33,394 nt of DNA from Streptococcus sp. HMSC067H01 (GCF_001814775.1 NZ_KV817789.1:1-33394), one strand, 5' to 3'. Shown: positions 1 through 9,174, counted from the stretch's first letter. The notes: generated by a model from the sequence alone, not told the origin. Numbers and translations are program-made.

Positions 1-28
1 AAATTAATTGTCTAACTTTTTGGGGTCA
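1..28. mobile_element. Right end of an IS3-family element (IS body lies outside the window)
   Basis: The first bases, reading GTCTAACTTTTTGGGG and ending in CA, are nearly identical to the right end of the mini-IS at 24645-24663, including the A/T-rich bases just inside it. Only the last 28 bases of the element are visible. In related genomes tpx (psaD) usually follows psaA, so an IS has probably entered this intergenic region. The family assignment rests on the better preserved copy at 24329-24663. Confidence 0.7.
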
Positions 29-55
29 GTACAGTGACTGACGTTTTTAAAATGA

Positions 56-985
56 TTATTTAGCTAAACCTTCAGCAATCTTGTCAAGGTTGTATTTCAT
101 CATGTTGTAATAGCTATCGCCTTCTTTACCTTCTTCAGCGATTGAGTCCGTAAAGATTTGAGCATAGATTGGGATGTTTGTGTCTTTAGAAACAGTCTTC
201 ATTGGACGATCATCGACACTGGATTCAACAAAGAGTGATGGAACTTTCATTTGGCGAAGTTTTTCCACCAAAGTCTTGATTTGGTCAGGTGTTCCTTCTT
301 CTTCAGTATTGATTTCCCAGATGTAGGCACTTGGTACACCGTAAGCTTTAGAGAAGTATTTGAAGCATCCCTCGCTGGTTACGATGAGTTTCTTGTCAGC
401 ATCAATAGCGTTAAATTTCTCTTTGGCTTCCTTGTCAAGCTTGTCTAGTTTTTCAGTGTATTCTTTGAGATTCTTTTCGTAGAATTCCTTGTTGCTAGGG
501 TCTTTAGCGATGAGTTGCTTAGCAATATTTTGAGCATAGATGATCCCGTTTTCAAGGTTAAGCCAAGCGTGTGGGTCTTCTTTTCCTTTTTCGTTTTGAC
601 CTTCAAGGTAGATAACATCAACGCCTTCGCTGACTGCAAAGTAGTCTTTGTTTTCAGTTTTCTTAGCATTTTCTACCAATTTTGTAAACCAAGCATTTCC
701 ACCTGTTTCAAGGTTGATACCGTTATAGAAAATCAAATCAGCTTGAGAAGTTTTCTTGACGTCTTCAGGTAGTGGTTCGTATTCGTGTGGGTCTTGACCA
801 ACAGGAACGATACTGTGAAGATCAATCTTGTCACCAGCAATATTTTTAGTAATATCAGCGATGATTGAGTTTGTGGCAACAACTTTTAGTTTTTGACCAG
901 AAGCTGCATCTTTTTTTCCACTAGCACATGCTACAAGAGCGATGACGGAAAGAAAGAGAACGAGTAATGTACCTAATTTTTTCAT
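56..985 (-). CDS. psaA: Manganese ABC transporter substrate-binding lipoprotein PsaA
   Basis: Surface lipoprotein that captures Mn2+ (and Zn2+) and hands it to the PsaC permease. The ATG at 985 is chosen over an upstream TTG because GGAGG sits 6 bases before it; this gives 309 aa, the usual PsaA length. The signal peptide ends in the lipobox LVAC with Cys20 as the lipidated residue. The four known metal ligands are present: H67 (DPHEY), H139 (DPHAW), E205 (SEGCF) and D280 (FTDS). It is the last gene of psaBCA, 31 bp after psaC. In pneumococcus PsaA is an adhesin-associated virulence factor. An IS end lies about 30 bp beyond its stop codon, where tpx is normally expected. Confidence 0.97.
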   Translation of the reverse strand: MKKLGTLLVLFLSVIALVACASGKKDAASGQKLKVVATNSIIADITKNIAGDKIDLHSIVPVGQDPHEYEPLPEDVKKTSQADLIFYNGINLETGGNAWFTKLVENAKKTENKDYFAVSEGVDVIYLEGQNEKGKEDPHAWLNLENGIIYAQNIAKQLIAKDPSNKEFYEKNLKEYTEKLDKLDKEAKEKFNAIDADKKLIVTSEGCFKYFSKAYGVPSAYIWEINTEEEGTPDQIKTLVEKLRQMKVPSLFVESSVDDRPMKTVSKDTNIPIYAQIFTDSIAEEGKEGDSYYNMMKYNLDKIAEGLAK

Positions 986-1016
986 TAGATCCTCCAATTT
1001 ATTGGGGTTTTGCCCC

Positions 1017-1865
1017 TTATTTTAACAAATGTTTATTTTTCAGTTTCAAATATCGTTGTTTTGGAGCGATAAAGAAGCTAATGAGAAAGAAACTAGCAGC
1101 TGTGAGCACGATACTAGAACCTGCCGCAACGTTAAAGCTATAGCCGATAAAGAGCCCCAAAACTGAAGCTATCGCTCCAAAGGTTGAGGAAAGGAAAATC
1201 ATGCTTTTCAGGCTATTAGCATACAGATAAGCAGTTGCAGCTGGGGTAATCAGCATGGCTACAATCAGGATAGTTCCGACACTTTGCATGGCTGTCACAG
1301 ATACGAGAGTTAGGAGTACCATGAGAAGGTAGTGATAGAAATTGACAGGCATTCCCATGGCTTTGGCCAAGAGTTCATCAAAGGACGTTATCAAGAGTTG
1401 CTTGAAGAAAATCCAGATTAACAAGAGAATGGCTGCCCCTACCCCCATGGTAATAAACATATCCGTATCTTGGACGGCCAGGATATTACCAAAAAGGATA
1501 TGGAAAAGGTCAGTTGAACTTTTAGCGACACTAATCAAGATGATACCGAGGGCTAAGAAAGAAGAAAAGGTAATGCCGATGGCGGTATCGCTTTTGACAA
1601 TCGAGTTTCCCTTGATGTAGGTAATGATGATAGCAGCTAGCAGTCCAAAGACAATGGCTCCGATAAAGAAGTCAATGCCCAAGATGAAGGAGAGGGCTAC
1701 ACCTGGTAAGACAGCATGTGAAATGGCATCTCCCATGAGTGACATCCCACGTAGAATGATGAAACATCCTACAGCTCCAGCTACGACCCCGATAACAATA
1801 GCTGTTATCAAGGCATTTTGTAAGAAATGGAATTTTTGTAATCCATCGATAAATTCTGCAATCAT
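1017..1865 (-). CDS. psaC: Manganese ABC transporter permease PsaC
   Basis: Integral membrane subunit (282 aa) of the Psa manganese importer, ABC-3 (ZnuB/MntB) family. The protein is almost wholly hydrophobic, with about eight likely membrane spans. It carries the family's conserved N-terminal stretch around residues 24-60, where a [19 protein letters not shown] block precedes a VLPGVALSF helix. Its ATG overlaps the psaB stop as ATGA, so the two are translationally coupled, and GGAGG lies 8 bases upstream inside psaB. It works with PsaB (ATPase) and PsaA (binding protein). Regulation is from the shared promoter upstream of psaB. Confidence 0.96.
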   Translation of the reverse strand: MIAEFIDGLQKFHFLQNALITAIVIGVVAGAVGCFIILRGMSLMGDAISHAVLPGVALSFILGIDFFIGAIVFGLLAAIIITYIKGNSIVKSDTAIGITFSSFLALGIILISVAKSSTDLFHILFGNILAVQDTDMFITMGVGAAILLLIWIFFKQLLITSFDELLAKAMGMPVNFYHYLLMVLLTLVSVTAMQSVGTILIVAMLITPAATAYLYANSLKSMIFLSSTFGAIASVLGLFIGYSFNVAAGSSIVLTAASFFLISFFIAPKQRYLKLKNKHLLK

Positions 1866-2584
1866 AGGTCACCTCCATTGAAAAAGAGTCGATTACCGTA
1901 AGCTTCTTTGAGATTGGCTTGGGTAAAGGTTTCTTTGGTCGGACCAAAAGCAATCACTTCTCGATTGACAAGCAAGACTTGATCGAAGTAGTTGGGAACC
2001 TTGCTGAGGTCGTGGTGGACGATAAGGACCGTCTTTCCAGCTTTTTTCAGATCTCTCAGCGTATTCATGATGATTTCCTCACTGACTGAGTCAATCCCAA
2101 CAAAGGGTTCATCCAAGAGGATATAGTCGGCTTCCTGCACCAAACATCTGGCAATCAAGACCCGCTGGAATTGACCTCCAGAGAGTTGACTGATTTGCCG
2201 TTCAGCGTAGTCAGCTAGGTCGACGATTTCAAGGGCCTCTTGCACTTTCTTCCAATGTTTAGCATTTAAACTTCGAAAGAGAGGAATAGAGGGAAACAGT
2301 CCTAACGAGACGCATTCCTTGACCTTGATGGGAAAGTTGTAGTCGATATTGATTTTTTGTTCGACATAGGCGATTCGATGTAAGGATTTTTTAACTTCCT
2401 TGTCATCGAGAAATGCCTGACCTTGATGTGGGATAATTCCCAGCATACCTTTTAATAATGTTGATTTCCCAGCGCCGTTTGGGCCAATAATTCCGGTAAT
2501 CGTTGGTCCTTGGAGCACTAGTGAAATATCCTTTAGTGCCAACGTTTCTTTGTAGGAGACACTGAGGTTTTCGATACGTATCAT
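1862..2584 (-). CDS. psaB: Manganese ABC transporter ATP-binding protein PsaB
   Basis: Cytoplasmic ATPase (240 aa) driving Mn2+ import. It shows Walker A GPNGAGKS at residues 34-41, the signature LSGGQ at 134-138, and Walker B ILLDEP with D158/E159, followed by an H-loop region IVHHDLS. It is the first gene of the operon. The ATG follows an AGGAGG ribosome binding site by about 11 bases, and its last four bases overlap psaC. A strong promoter with an embedded palindrome lies 25-65 bp upstream. Confidence 0.96.
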   Translation of the reverse strand: MIRIENLSVSYKETLALKDISLVLQGPTITGIIGPNGAGKSTLLKGMLGIIPHQGQAFLDDKEVKKSLHRIAYVEQKINIDYNFPIKVKECVSLGLFPSIPLFRSLNAKHWKKVQEALEIVDLADYAERQISQLSGGQFQRVLIARCLVQEADYILLDEPFVGIDSVSEEIIMNTLRDLKKAGKTVLIVHHDLSKVPNYFDQVLLVNREVIAFGPTKETFTQANLKEAYGNRLFFNGGDL

Positions 2585-2608
2585 ACAGTTATATTCCTCC
2601 TATCTTTT

Positions 2609-2637
2609 AATATACCTTAAAATAAAAATTAAGTCAA
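2609..2637 (-). promoter_or_regulatory. psaBCA promoter
   Basis: On the minus strand, -35 TTGACT (2637-2632) and -10 TATATT (2614-2609) are separated by exactly 17 bases, about 25 bp before psaB. The -35 hexamer lies inside the palindrome at 2624-2647. Confidence 0.8.
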
Positions 2638-2647
2638 GTTAATTTTT
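2624..2647. promoter_or_regulatory. PsaR/ScaR-type metal-repressor operator
   Basis: A 9-bp perfect inverted repeat, AAAAATTAA / TTAATTTTT, flanks the centre GTCAAG and covers the -35 box. The DtxR/MntR-family repressors PsaR (pneumococcus) and ScaR (S. gordonii) bind this kind of AT-rich palindrome over the Mn-transporter promoter when Mn is plentiful. The palindrome is seen directly; repressor identity is inferred, as no psaR gene is in the window. Confidence 0.7.
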
Positions 2648-2701
2648 GTAAATATTTAAAATATTAACTAGAAAACAATCAGAAGAAGACGGCATTTTTA
2701 A

Positions 2702-2730
2702 TTGCATTCCCCAGGGATTTTTGCTAAGCT
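2702..2730 (+). promoter_or_regulatory. Candidate pepO promoter
   Basis: TTGCAT and TAAGCT are spaced by 17 bases, and a TG lies just before the -10. It ends 33 bp upstream of the chosen pepO start. Both hexamers are imperfect, so this is only a candidate. Confidence 0.35.
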
Positions 2731-2762
2731 AAGAATAAGTGAAAAATGAAAGCGAGAACAAG

Positions 2763-4655
2763 ATGACACGTTATCAAGATGATTTTTATGATGCAATAAA
2801 TGGTGAGTGGGAAAAGACTGCTGTTATTCCAGCCGATAAATCGAGAACAGGTGGTTTTATCGACCTTGACGAAGAAATCGAAGAGTTGATGCTAACGACG
2901 ACTGACAAGTGGTTGGCAGGAGAAGATCTTCCAGAAGATCCTATCCTAGAAAACTTTGTCAAGTACCATGCTATGGTCAGAGATTTCGATAAGCGAGAAG
3001 CTGATGGAATCGAGCCAGTCCTCCCTTTACTGAAGGAATATCAAGATTTGGAAAGTTTTGCGGATTTCGCAAGTAAACTAGCTGCATTTGAATTAGCTGG
3101 TAAACCAAACTTCCTTCCATTTGGAGTATCACCAGACTTTATGGATGCTAGAACCAATGTTCTTTGGGCTAGTGCTCCAGGAACTATTTTGCCTGATACA
3201 ACCTACTATGCGGAAGACCATCCTCAGCGTGAGGAATTATTGAACCTTTGGAAAGAAAGTACTTCTAATCTCCTCAAAGCCTATAACTTCTCAGATGAAG
3301 AAATCGAAGATTTGCTAGAGAAACGATTGGAATTGGACCGCCGTATCGCAGCTGTCGTACTTTCAAACGAAGAAAGTTCAGAATATGCCAAACTTTACCA
3401 TCCTTATTCTTATGAAGATTTCAAAAAGTTTGCGCCTGCCCTACCTTTAGATGACTTCTTCCAAGCAGTGATTGGACAAACTCCAGACAAGGTTGTTGTA
3501 GATGAAGAACGTTTCTGGCAAGCAGCAGAGCAATTCTATAGTGAAGAAGCTTGGCCTTTGCTCAAGGCAAGCTTGATCTTGAGTATAGTTAATCTTTCAA
3601 CTAGCTATCTAACAGATGAGATTCGTATCTTGTCAGGTGCCTACGGACGAGCTCTTTCAGGAGTTCCAGAGGCTCAAGACAAACGTAAGGCAGCTTACCA
3701 TTTAGCTCAAGGACCTTTTAAACAAGCTCTTGGCCTTTGGTATGCCCACGAAAAATTCTCTCCAGAAGCCAAGGCAGACGTAGAGAAAAAAGTGGCGACC
3801 ATGATTGACGTTTATAAGGAACGTTTAGCTAAAAATGACTGGCTGACTCCTGAAACTCGAGAAAAAGCCATCGTCAAACTCAATGTCATCAAGCCTTATA
3901 TCGGTTATCCAGAAGAATTGCCAGTCCGCTATAAAGATAAGGTAGTGGATGAATCTGCTAGCCTCTTTGAGAATGCCCTAGCCTTTGCGCGTGTGGAAAT
4001 CAAGCACAGTTGGAGCAAGTGGAATCAGCCAGTTGACTACAAGGAGTGGGGAATGCCTGCTCATATGGTCAATGCCTACTACAATCCACAAAAGAACTTG
4101 ATTGTCTTCCCTGCTGCTATTTTACAGGCACCATTCTATGACTTGCATCAGTCATCTTCTGCCAACTATGGTGGGATCGGAGCGGTTATCGCCCATGAAA
4201 TTTCTCATGCTTTTGATACAAATGGGGCTTCCTTTGATGAAAATGGAAGTCTCAAGGATTGGTGGACAGAGAGCGATTATGCAGCCTTTAAAGAAAAGAC
4301 ACAGAAGGTTATCGACCAGTTTGATGGCCAAGAATCTTACGGCGCAAAAATCAATGGGAAATTAACTGTATCCGAAAACGTTGCCGATCTAGGAGGAATC
4401 GCTGCAGCGCTAGAAGCTGCTAAGAGAGAGCCAGATTTCTCAGCTGAAGAGTTCTTCCATAACTTTGCTCGTATCTGGCGTATGAAAGGTCGCCCAGAGT
4501 TGATGAAACTCATGGCTAGCGTTGACGTACACGCGCCAGCTAAACTCCGTGTTAACGTCCAAGTGCCAAACTTTGACGACTTCTTTACGACCTATGATGT
4601 CAAAGAAGGCGACGGAATGTGGCGTTCACCAGAAGACCGTGTGATTATTTGGTAA
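2763..4655 (+). CDS. pepO: Endopeptidase PepO (M13, neprilysin family)
   Basis: Zinc metallo-endopeptidase, 630 aa from the ATG at 2763, which is the usual pneumococcal PepO length; an in-frame GTG at 2739 would add 8 residues with no family support. The zinc motif HEISH starts at H478, and the third zinc ligand is E538 in ENVADLGG. The substrate-binding NAYYNPQ segment lies about 50 residues before HEISH. There is no signal peptide or membrane anchor, as is normal for streptococcal PepO, although the protein is found extracellularly and binds plasminogen and complement factors in pneumococcus. It is divergent from psaBCA, a conserved neighbourhood. Confidence 0.95.
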   Translation: MTRYQDDFYDAINGEWEKTAVIPADKSRTGGFIDLDEEIEELMLTTTDKWLAGEDLPEDPILENFVKYHAMVRDFDKREADGIEPVLPLLKEYQDLESFADFASKLAAFELAGKPNFLPFGVSPDFMDARTNVLWASAPGTILPDTTYYAEDHPQREELLNLWKESTSNLLKAYNFSDEEIEDLLEKRLELDRRIAAVVLSNEESSEYAKLYHPYSYEDFKKFAPALPLDDFFQAVIGQTPDKVVVDEERFWQAAEQFYSEEAWPLLKASLILSIVNLSTSYLTDEIRILSGAYGRALSGVPEAQDKRKAAYHLAQGPFKQALGLWYAHEKFSPEAKADVEKKVATMIDVYKERLAKNDWLTPETREKAIVKLNVIKPYIGYPEELPVRYKDKVVDESASLFENALAFARVEIKHSWSKWNQPVDYKEWGMPAHMVNAYYNPQKNLIVFPAAILQAPFYDLHQSSSANYGGIGAVIAHEISHAFDTNGASFDENGSLKDWWTESDYAAFKEKTQKVIDQFDGQESYGAKINGKLTVSENVADLGGIAAALEAAKREPDFSAEEFFHNFARIWRMKGRPELMKLMASVDVHAPAKLRVNVQVPNFDDFFTTYDVKEGDGMWRSPEDRVIIW

Positions 4656-4664
4656 AATGATTTC

Positions 4665-4689
4665 TTAACCAAGTATAACTTGGAGTTAA
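4665..4689. terminator. Hairpin after pepO
   Basis: CCAAGT and ACTTGG pair around a 3-base loop, extended by TTAA/TTAA with one bulge. There is no clear T-tract, so termination is uncertain. Confidence 0.35.
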
Positions 4690-4742
4690 TGACTCATGCT
4701 TGAAGTTTATCCATCTGAAAATGCAATGCTATCGAGGTTAAT

Positions 4743-5507
4743 ATGAAGAAATATTTAATGATGCTTTCAGCTATTCTTTCAATTTCAGTTTTGGCATCTT
4801 GTGGTCTCAATAAAAATAGGAGCAATACAGAACCTTCATCTGCACTATCATCTGTTTCCAAAGACGATAAGACTAGTACATCAACAGAAGCAAAGACTGA
4901 AAATATAAGTGACTCTTCAACCAAGGCGTCACAATCGACTGTTGAAAATAAGAAGGAAACTGGACAAGATGTATATAAAGAAGTGATTGAACGCTATAAT
5001 CACTTTACAGACCTTTTAAAGCAAGGTAATAGAGAAGATTTATACGAGGAAAATAAACAACACAAGATTGCATCAGAAGAATATGGCATGATTTTCTCTC
5101 GAATGGATTATCAAAATGCACCAGACTTTAAATATGCCCTTCTTGATTTGAATAAGGATGGGCAAGATGAGTTGCTTATTGGGGATGAAAAATTTGTTTC
5201 AGCCATTTATTATTTGGAAAATCAAAAACCAAACTTACTTCACACAGCTTATGTAGCTTCTGCAGGTGGTTTTCGCTCAGGCTTTGTTATTTACGAAAAT
5301 GGTCTAGTCTCTTATGCAGACTGGCAGTCAACTCGTCCAGAAATGAACCTGGCTCTATATTCGTTTGATAAAAATGGAGTGCAGAAGATTAAAGAAGCAA
5401 CTATTCAAATCGGTGGTAATGAAAAAGCAGAGCAAGTTTTAGATATTTCTTCTGAAAAGCTTGATTTGTCTAACCTTGACTGGAAAGAATTGAATCCAGC
5501 TAATTAG
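4743..5507 (+). CDS. Putative lipoprotein with a calcium-loop-like motif
   Basis: 254 aa. A lipoprotein signal peptide ends in LASC (Cys20). Residues about 25-75 are a Ser/Thr/Lys-rich linker, and a folded domain follows. Around residue 138 the segment LDLNKDGQDELLIGDE has the DxNxDGxxE spacing of EF-hand/VCBS-like Ca2+ loops, a motif common in surface lipoproteins of Firmicutes. The ATG has GAGG upstream. The gene stands alone between pepO and a bidirectional terminator. No specific function is recognised; metal or ligand sensing at the cell surface is only a guess. Confidence 0.8.
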   Translation: MKKYLMMLSAILSISVLASCGLNKNRSNTEPSSALSSVSKDDKTSTSTEAKTENISDSSTKASQSTVENKKETGQDVYKEVIERYNHFTDLLKQGNREDLYEENKQHKIASEEYGMIFSRMDYQNAPDFKYALLDLNKDGQDELLIGDEKFVSAIYYLENQKPNLLHTAYVASAGGFRSGFVIYENGLVSYADWQSTRPEMNLALYSFDKNGVQKIKEATIQIGGNEKAEQVLDISSEKLDLSNLDWKELNPAN

Positions 5508-5576
5508 TTTTGAATTATTTTTCTAGTCAATGTTGATTCTTCTGAGCAAGTAATGATGTAGAAATTGAAGCTACAC

Positions 5577-5606
5577 AAAAACCAAGGATGATTGTCCTTG
5601 GTTTTT
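5577..5606. terminator. Bidirectional rho-independent terminator
   Basis: Perfect 12-bp stem AAAAACCAAGGA / TCCTTGGTTTTT around a 6-base loop, with A- and T-runs on both sides. It sits between the convergent lipoprotein and hydrolase genes and can serve both. Confidence 0.9.
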
Positions 5607-5612
5607 CTCTTG

Positions 5613-6242
5613 CTAGAAAAATGGATTAAAGGTTTTTTCGTGAGCGATGGTCGTAGCCGGACCATGTCCTGGATAGACATCGTAGTTTGGAAGGGTGAAG
5701 AGCTGGGTTTGGACACTATGAAGGAGTTGTTCCATACTACCAGTTGGCAAATCTGTCCGACCAATGGTTTCTCGGAAAAGGGCATCTCCCGTTAAGACCA
5801 AGTGTCCATCTGGGAAAACCAATGAAACTCCACCGATAGAGTGGCCTGGCGTTGGTAAGACTGTGAAGCGGAATTCTTCAATCTGGTATTCTTCATGAAA
5901 GACAAAGGTTTGTTCAGCTGGTTTGCAGATGACATCTGCCATATCGTCATGTCGAGGGAGACCAGAAAGATTATCAACAGGAGTATAGAGCCAAGATGCT
6001 TCACTTTCTGCCACATACACTGGAGGATTTCCAAAAGTATCTCTGACCAAGTCCAGACTCAAGATGTGGTCGTAGTGGGTGTGGGTCAGAAGAATGGCAC
6101 AGACCGGTTTGTTGATGGTTTCGATAGTCTTGCGAATGGCCTCCCAATGGCTACCAGGATCAACTACAATCAGGTGTTGCTCCCCTTCAAGATAATAAGT
6201 ATTTTCATAGGCGACAGGATTCACAGTTTTATGGATTTTCAT
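5613..6242 (-). CDS. Metallo-beta-lactamase-fold hydrolase (glyoxalase II-like)
   Basis: 209 aa, a soluble MBL-fold enzyme. The metal-binding signature HTHYDH occupies residues 54-59 (H54, H56, D58, H59). Further ligands are H134 (TPGHS), D153 (TGDALF) and H193 (PGHGP), which together complete a binuclear site. The length and the PGHGP ending fit the short glyoxalase II-like hydrolases that are widespread in streptococci. Substrate is unknown; thioester hydrolysis is the usual assumption. The start has GAGGAAA eight bases upstream. It is a single gene facing the lipoprotein across a shared terminator. Confidence 0.88.
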   Translation of the reverse strand: MKIHKTVNPVAYENTYYLEGEQHLIVVDPGSHWEAIRKTIETINKPVCAILLTHTHYDHILSLDLVRDTFGNPPVYVAESEASWLYTPVDNLSGLPRHDDMADVICKPAEQTFVFHEEYQIEEFRFTVLPTPGHSIGGVSLVFPDGHLVLTGDALFRETIGRTDLPTGSMEQLLHSVQTQLFTLPNYDVYPGHGPATTIAHEKTFNPFF

Positions 6243-6311
6243 AGGATTTCCTCTTTCAAAGATTTACAGTTTCTAGTATAACACAGAAGAATAAAATAAG
6301 GAATCAAGAAG

Positions 6312-6341
6312 AAAGTCCCTCCATAAAAGAAGGGACTTTTT
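6312..6341. terminator. Terminator after the DUF2974 gene
   Basis: Stem AAAGTCCCT / AGGGACTTT with a 10-base loop, just beyond the stop at 6348. The T-run is better on the plus strand; on the minus strand the tail is T-rich but broken. Confidence 0.65.
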
Positions 6342-6347
6342 TAGACA

Positions 6348-7424
6348 TTAAAAATGATTTTTCCAGGCATGGAAACGAGCATCCAGCAGGAGTTGAGTTA
6401 GATTTTTTAAGATTTCAACTTGCTCAGGCTCCAGTGTCTGGGCTTGAGAAACAAGTTGTCGAACATGGTCAATAGCATTTTTAGAAGACAGTTCATTAAT
6501 GGAGCTGATTCCAGACTCTAGGATGGTTCCAAAGAAGAGATCAAAGTAGAGTTCTAGTTCTTCATCGGGCACACTGTCCACCCATTCTTTAAGAGTGTCT
6601 TTGATTTGGAGGCTTTCGCTACTAATTTCCTCTAGTTGGACAAAGTGAGTTCCTTCAGTTTGCCAGCTGAAAGTGTTGTGTTGGGCGATGCCACCGAGAG
6701 TTGTAGATTTGACGACGGTAGGAGTATCAGGAACTTCTAGCATCATGCCAATGACAGAACCTTGTGGGACGAAACGGTGAATTTTTGGAATGACATCTTG
6801 ATAACCAGTGGTTTCAGTCAGATGAGCCTGCAAACCAGGGGCATCATAGGTATAAACTGCAGATATCTTGTCTTGCAATTCAGACTGGATTTGACTGGAA
6901 GCATAGACAGCCAGATTCCCACCTTTAGAATGTCCAGCTACAATCACTTTCTGTTTTGGGTGTTGGGTAAAGAAATCTTCCAAGTATTCAAGAGCATGCT
7001 TTTGGGCAGGGATTTCCTTCATGTAGGTCATATGGAAATCTTCCTTCCAACCAATAATACTATCGTCAGTACCTCGAAAGACAATCAGATAAGTATCTAG
7101 GTTCAGACGATAGGTCATAGCAGCGAACTGTTTCTGTTGCTCCGTATCAATCTCGTTGACAAAGTTAGAGAGTTTACTATTTTTAAAACGTTTGTGCTGG
7201 GCAAGCTGGTCTAAGAGTTGCAGACGTTCTTTATTGGTCAACATGTTAGTCTCACGAGGGACACGTGTTGCGACATCGCTTAAACGATTGACGGATTGGT
7301 CTAATAAGTTATCAAAAGAAAGATAGGTCAGCTCTGTCAGAGCTAGTATATCCAATTCATTTAAGGGAAGATCATAAAAAGAATCGTATTGAACGTCAGT
7401 TAGGTAGTCGAAAATATTGGACAT
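6348..7424 (-). CDS. DUF2974 / lipase-like alpha/beta hydrolase
   Basis: 358 aa from the ATG at 7424, which follows AAGGAG by 6 bases; an upstream in-frame extension of 9 codons lacks support. The nucleophile elbow GHSKGG places Ser166 at the end of a VIVAGH strand, in the context typical of Mbeg1-like/DUF2974 proteins and class 3 lipases. FRGTD at 117-121 resembles the oxyanion region. There is no signal peptide, so it is probably cytoplasmic. It is divergent from the response regulator at 7520 with about 95 bp between starts. Substrate unknown. Confidence 0.82.
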   Translation of the reverse strand: MSNIFDYLTDVQYDSFYDLPLNELDILALTELTYLSFDNLLDQSVNRLSDVATRVPRETNMLTNKERLQLLDQLAQHKRFKNSKLSNFVNEIDTEQQKQFAAMTYRLNLDTYLIVFRGTDDSIIGWKEDFHMTYMKEIPAQKHALEYLEDFFTQHPKQKVIVAGHSKGGNLAVYASSQIQSELQDKISAVYTYDAPGLQAHLTETTGYQDVIPKIHRFVPQGSVIGMMLEVPDTPTVVKSTTLGGIAQHNTFSWQTEGTHFVQLEEISSESLQIKDTLKEWVDSVPDEELELYFDLFFGTILESGISSINELSSKNAIDHVRQLVSQAQTLEPEQVEILKNLTQLLLDARFHAWKNHF

Positions 7425-7491
7425 GGGAACTCCTTTCTTAACTTTTATCATATCAGATTTACATCAATTTCGCTAGTAGTGAGAAGAATTT

Positions 7492-7500
7492 TGCTATAAT
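7492..7500 (+). promoter_or_regulatory. Extended -10 promoter of the regulator-kinase operon
   Basis: TGC-TATAAT lies 20 bp before the regulator ATG, with no convincing -35. This extended -10 form recurs in the window at 12724, 18825, 22516 and 32050. Confidence 0.7.
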
Positions 7501-7519
7501 ATAGAAAAAGGAGGAGCAG

Positions 7520-8197
7520 ATGCATAAGATTTTACTAGTAGAAGATGATCCAGTAATCCGTCAACAAGTTGGGAAAATGCTCTCTGAATGGGGGTTTGAG
7601 GTAGTCATGGTAGAAGACTTCATGGAGGTTCTAACACTATTCGTTCAGTCTGAGCCTCATCTGGTTCTCATGGATATCGGCTTGCCTCTCTTTAATGGTT
7701 ATCACTGGTGCCAGGAAATTCGCAAGATTTCTAAGGTTCCCATTATGTTTTTGTCTTCGAGAGACCAGGCTATGGACATCGTGATGGCCATCAATATGGG
7801 GGCGGATGATTTTGTGACCAAGCCTTTTGACCAGCAGGTTCTTTTAGCTAAGGTACAAGGATTATTGCGCCGCTCTTATGAATTTGGAAGGGATGAGAGT
7901 CTCCTAGAGTATGCTGGAGTTATTCTCAATACCAAGTCTATGGATGTGCATGTCAATGGAAAAGCTATCAGTTTAACCAAGAATGAATTTCAGATTTTAC
8001 GGGTCTTATTTGAGCATGCGGGAAATATCGTAGCGCGTGATGATTTGATGCGGGAACTCTGGAACAGTGACTTTTTTATCGATGACAATACCTTATCTGT
8101 TAATGTCGCTCGTTTGCGCAAGAAACTGGAGGAAGAAGGTTTGATTGGTTTTATCGAAACCAAGAAAGGGATAGGGTATGGATTGAAACATGCTTGA
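7520..8197 (+). CDS. OmpR-family response regulator (BceR-like)
   Basis: 225 aa. The receiver domain spans residues 1-115, with the acidic pair in VEDD, phospho-acceptor D52 (LMDIGLP) and the conserved Lys in TKPFD. A winged-helix DNA-binding domain follows at about 125-222, ending in KKGIGYGLK. AGGAGG lies a few bases before the ATG. The stop overlaps the kinase start. In family and position next to a thrS region it resembles pneumococcal RR01 of TCS01, a system linked to bacitracin response; this is from memory and unverified. It likely binds the palindrome at 9361-9388 to control the ABC genes. Confidence 0.92.
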   Translation: MHKILLVEDDPVIRQQVGKMLSEWGFEVVMVEDFMEVLTLFVQSEPHLVLMDIGLPLFNGYHWCQEIRKISKVPIMFLSSRDQAMDIVMAINMGADDFVTKPFDQQVLLAKVQGLLRRSYEFGRDESLLEYAGVILNTKSMDVHVNGKAISLTKNEFQILRVLFEHAGNIVARDDLMRELWNSDFFIDDNTLSVNVARLRKKLEEEGLIGFIETKKGIGYGLKHA

Positions 8198-9164
8198 ACT
8201 TAAAAGTTTTTTTCTAGCTTATATCCGTTCGCGTAGCCGTTTTTTTGCTTTTATTCTTGCTCTTACAGGTTTGCTTTTTCTCTTTGAAATCTTGTTTGAT
8301 AAGCAAGGGCCCTACTTTAACTATTTCTTCTTTCTATCTACATTTTTGACATTTTTGTTTTTGGTATTTGATTTCTTGATAGAATTGCAACGTTATCGTA
8401 AGGAATTGCTCTATGGCGAAAGAAAAGCTAAGTCACCAATGGAAGTCCTTCTAACTGAAAAATTAGAGAAAAGCGAATCTGAACTCTATCAAAAGAAATC
8501 AGATGCTGAAAACCGCTATAATGATTTGGTGGACTACTATACACTCTGGGTTCATCAGATAAAAACACCAATTGCAGCCAGTAAACTCCTAGTGAGCGAG
8601 GTGGCGGATCGCCAACTGAAGCAACAGATGGAGCAGGAAATTTTTAAGATTGATTCCTATACCAACCTCGTTCTCCAATATCTACGCTTAGAAAGCTTCC
8701 ATGATGATTTGGTGTTGAAGAAAGAAAATATAGAAGATCTGGTCAAGGAAGTCATTCGCAAATATGCCATTTTCTTTATCCAGAAAAACCTAAGTATTAA
8801 TATGCATGACTTGGACAGAAGGATTGTGACGGATAAAAAATGGTTGTTGGTGGTCATTGAACAAATCCTTTCAAATAGTCTCAAGTATACTAATGAAGGT
8901 GGAATTGAAATCTACATGGAAGGTTCAGACCTTTGCATAAAAGATACTGGTATTGGTATCAAAAACAGTGATCGGTTGCGAGTCTTTGAACGTGGATTTT
9001 CAGGATATAATGGTCGAATGACCCAGCAGTCATCTGGACTTGGGCTCTATCTAACCCAGAAAATCAGCCAAGAATTAGGACATCAGATTCAAATAGAATC
9101 CGAACTTGGGCAAGGAACAACTGTGAGGATTAAGTTCTCTGAAGTGAATTTACTGATTGAATGA
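8190..9164 (+). CDS. Intramembrane-sensing histidine kinase (BceS-like)
   Basis: 324 aa. Two membrane helices (about 17-36 and 43-64) are joined by only about six residues, so there is almost no extracellular sensor, as in BceS-type kinases. The phospho-acceptor is H122 in WVHQIKTP. ATPase motifs follow: N-box N229, DTGIG at 252-256 and SSGLGLYL at 281-288. It overlaps the regulator by 8 bp. Kinases of this form usually receive their signal from a partner Bce-type ABC transporter; the pair at 9599-12350 is the natural partner. A terminator follows. Confidence 0.92.
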   Translation: MLELKSFFLAYIRSRSRFFAFILALTGLLFLFEILFDKQGPYFNYFFFLSTFLTFLFLVFDFLIELQRYRKELLYGERKAKSPMEVLLTEKLEKSESELYQKKSDAENRYNDLVDYYTLWVHQIKTPIAASKLLVSEVADRQLKQQMEQEIFKIDSYTNLVLQYLRLESFHDDLVLKKENIEDLVKEVIRKYAIFFIQKNLSINMHDLDRRIVTDKKWLLVVIEQILSNSLKYTNEGGIEIYMEGSDLCIKDTGIGIKNSDRLRVFERGFSGYNGRMTQQSSGLGLYLTQKISQELGHQIQIESELGQGTTVRIKFSEVNLLIE

Positions 9165-9174
9165 AAAGAATTGT

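Noticed and set aside
25..42. GTCAGT/ACTGAC hairpin as psaA terminator
   Set aside because: Short stem and no T-run on the psaA strand; half of it belongs to the IS end.
4694..4924. Opposite-strand open frame over the lipoprotein start
   Set aside because: It covers the Ser/Thr-rich linker of a well supported gene and has no ribosome site.
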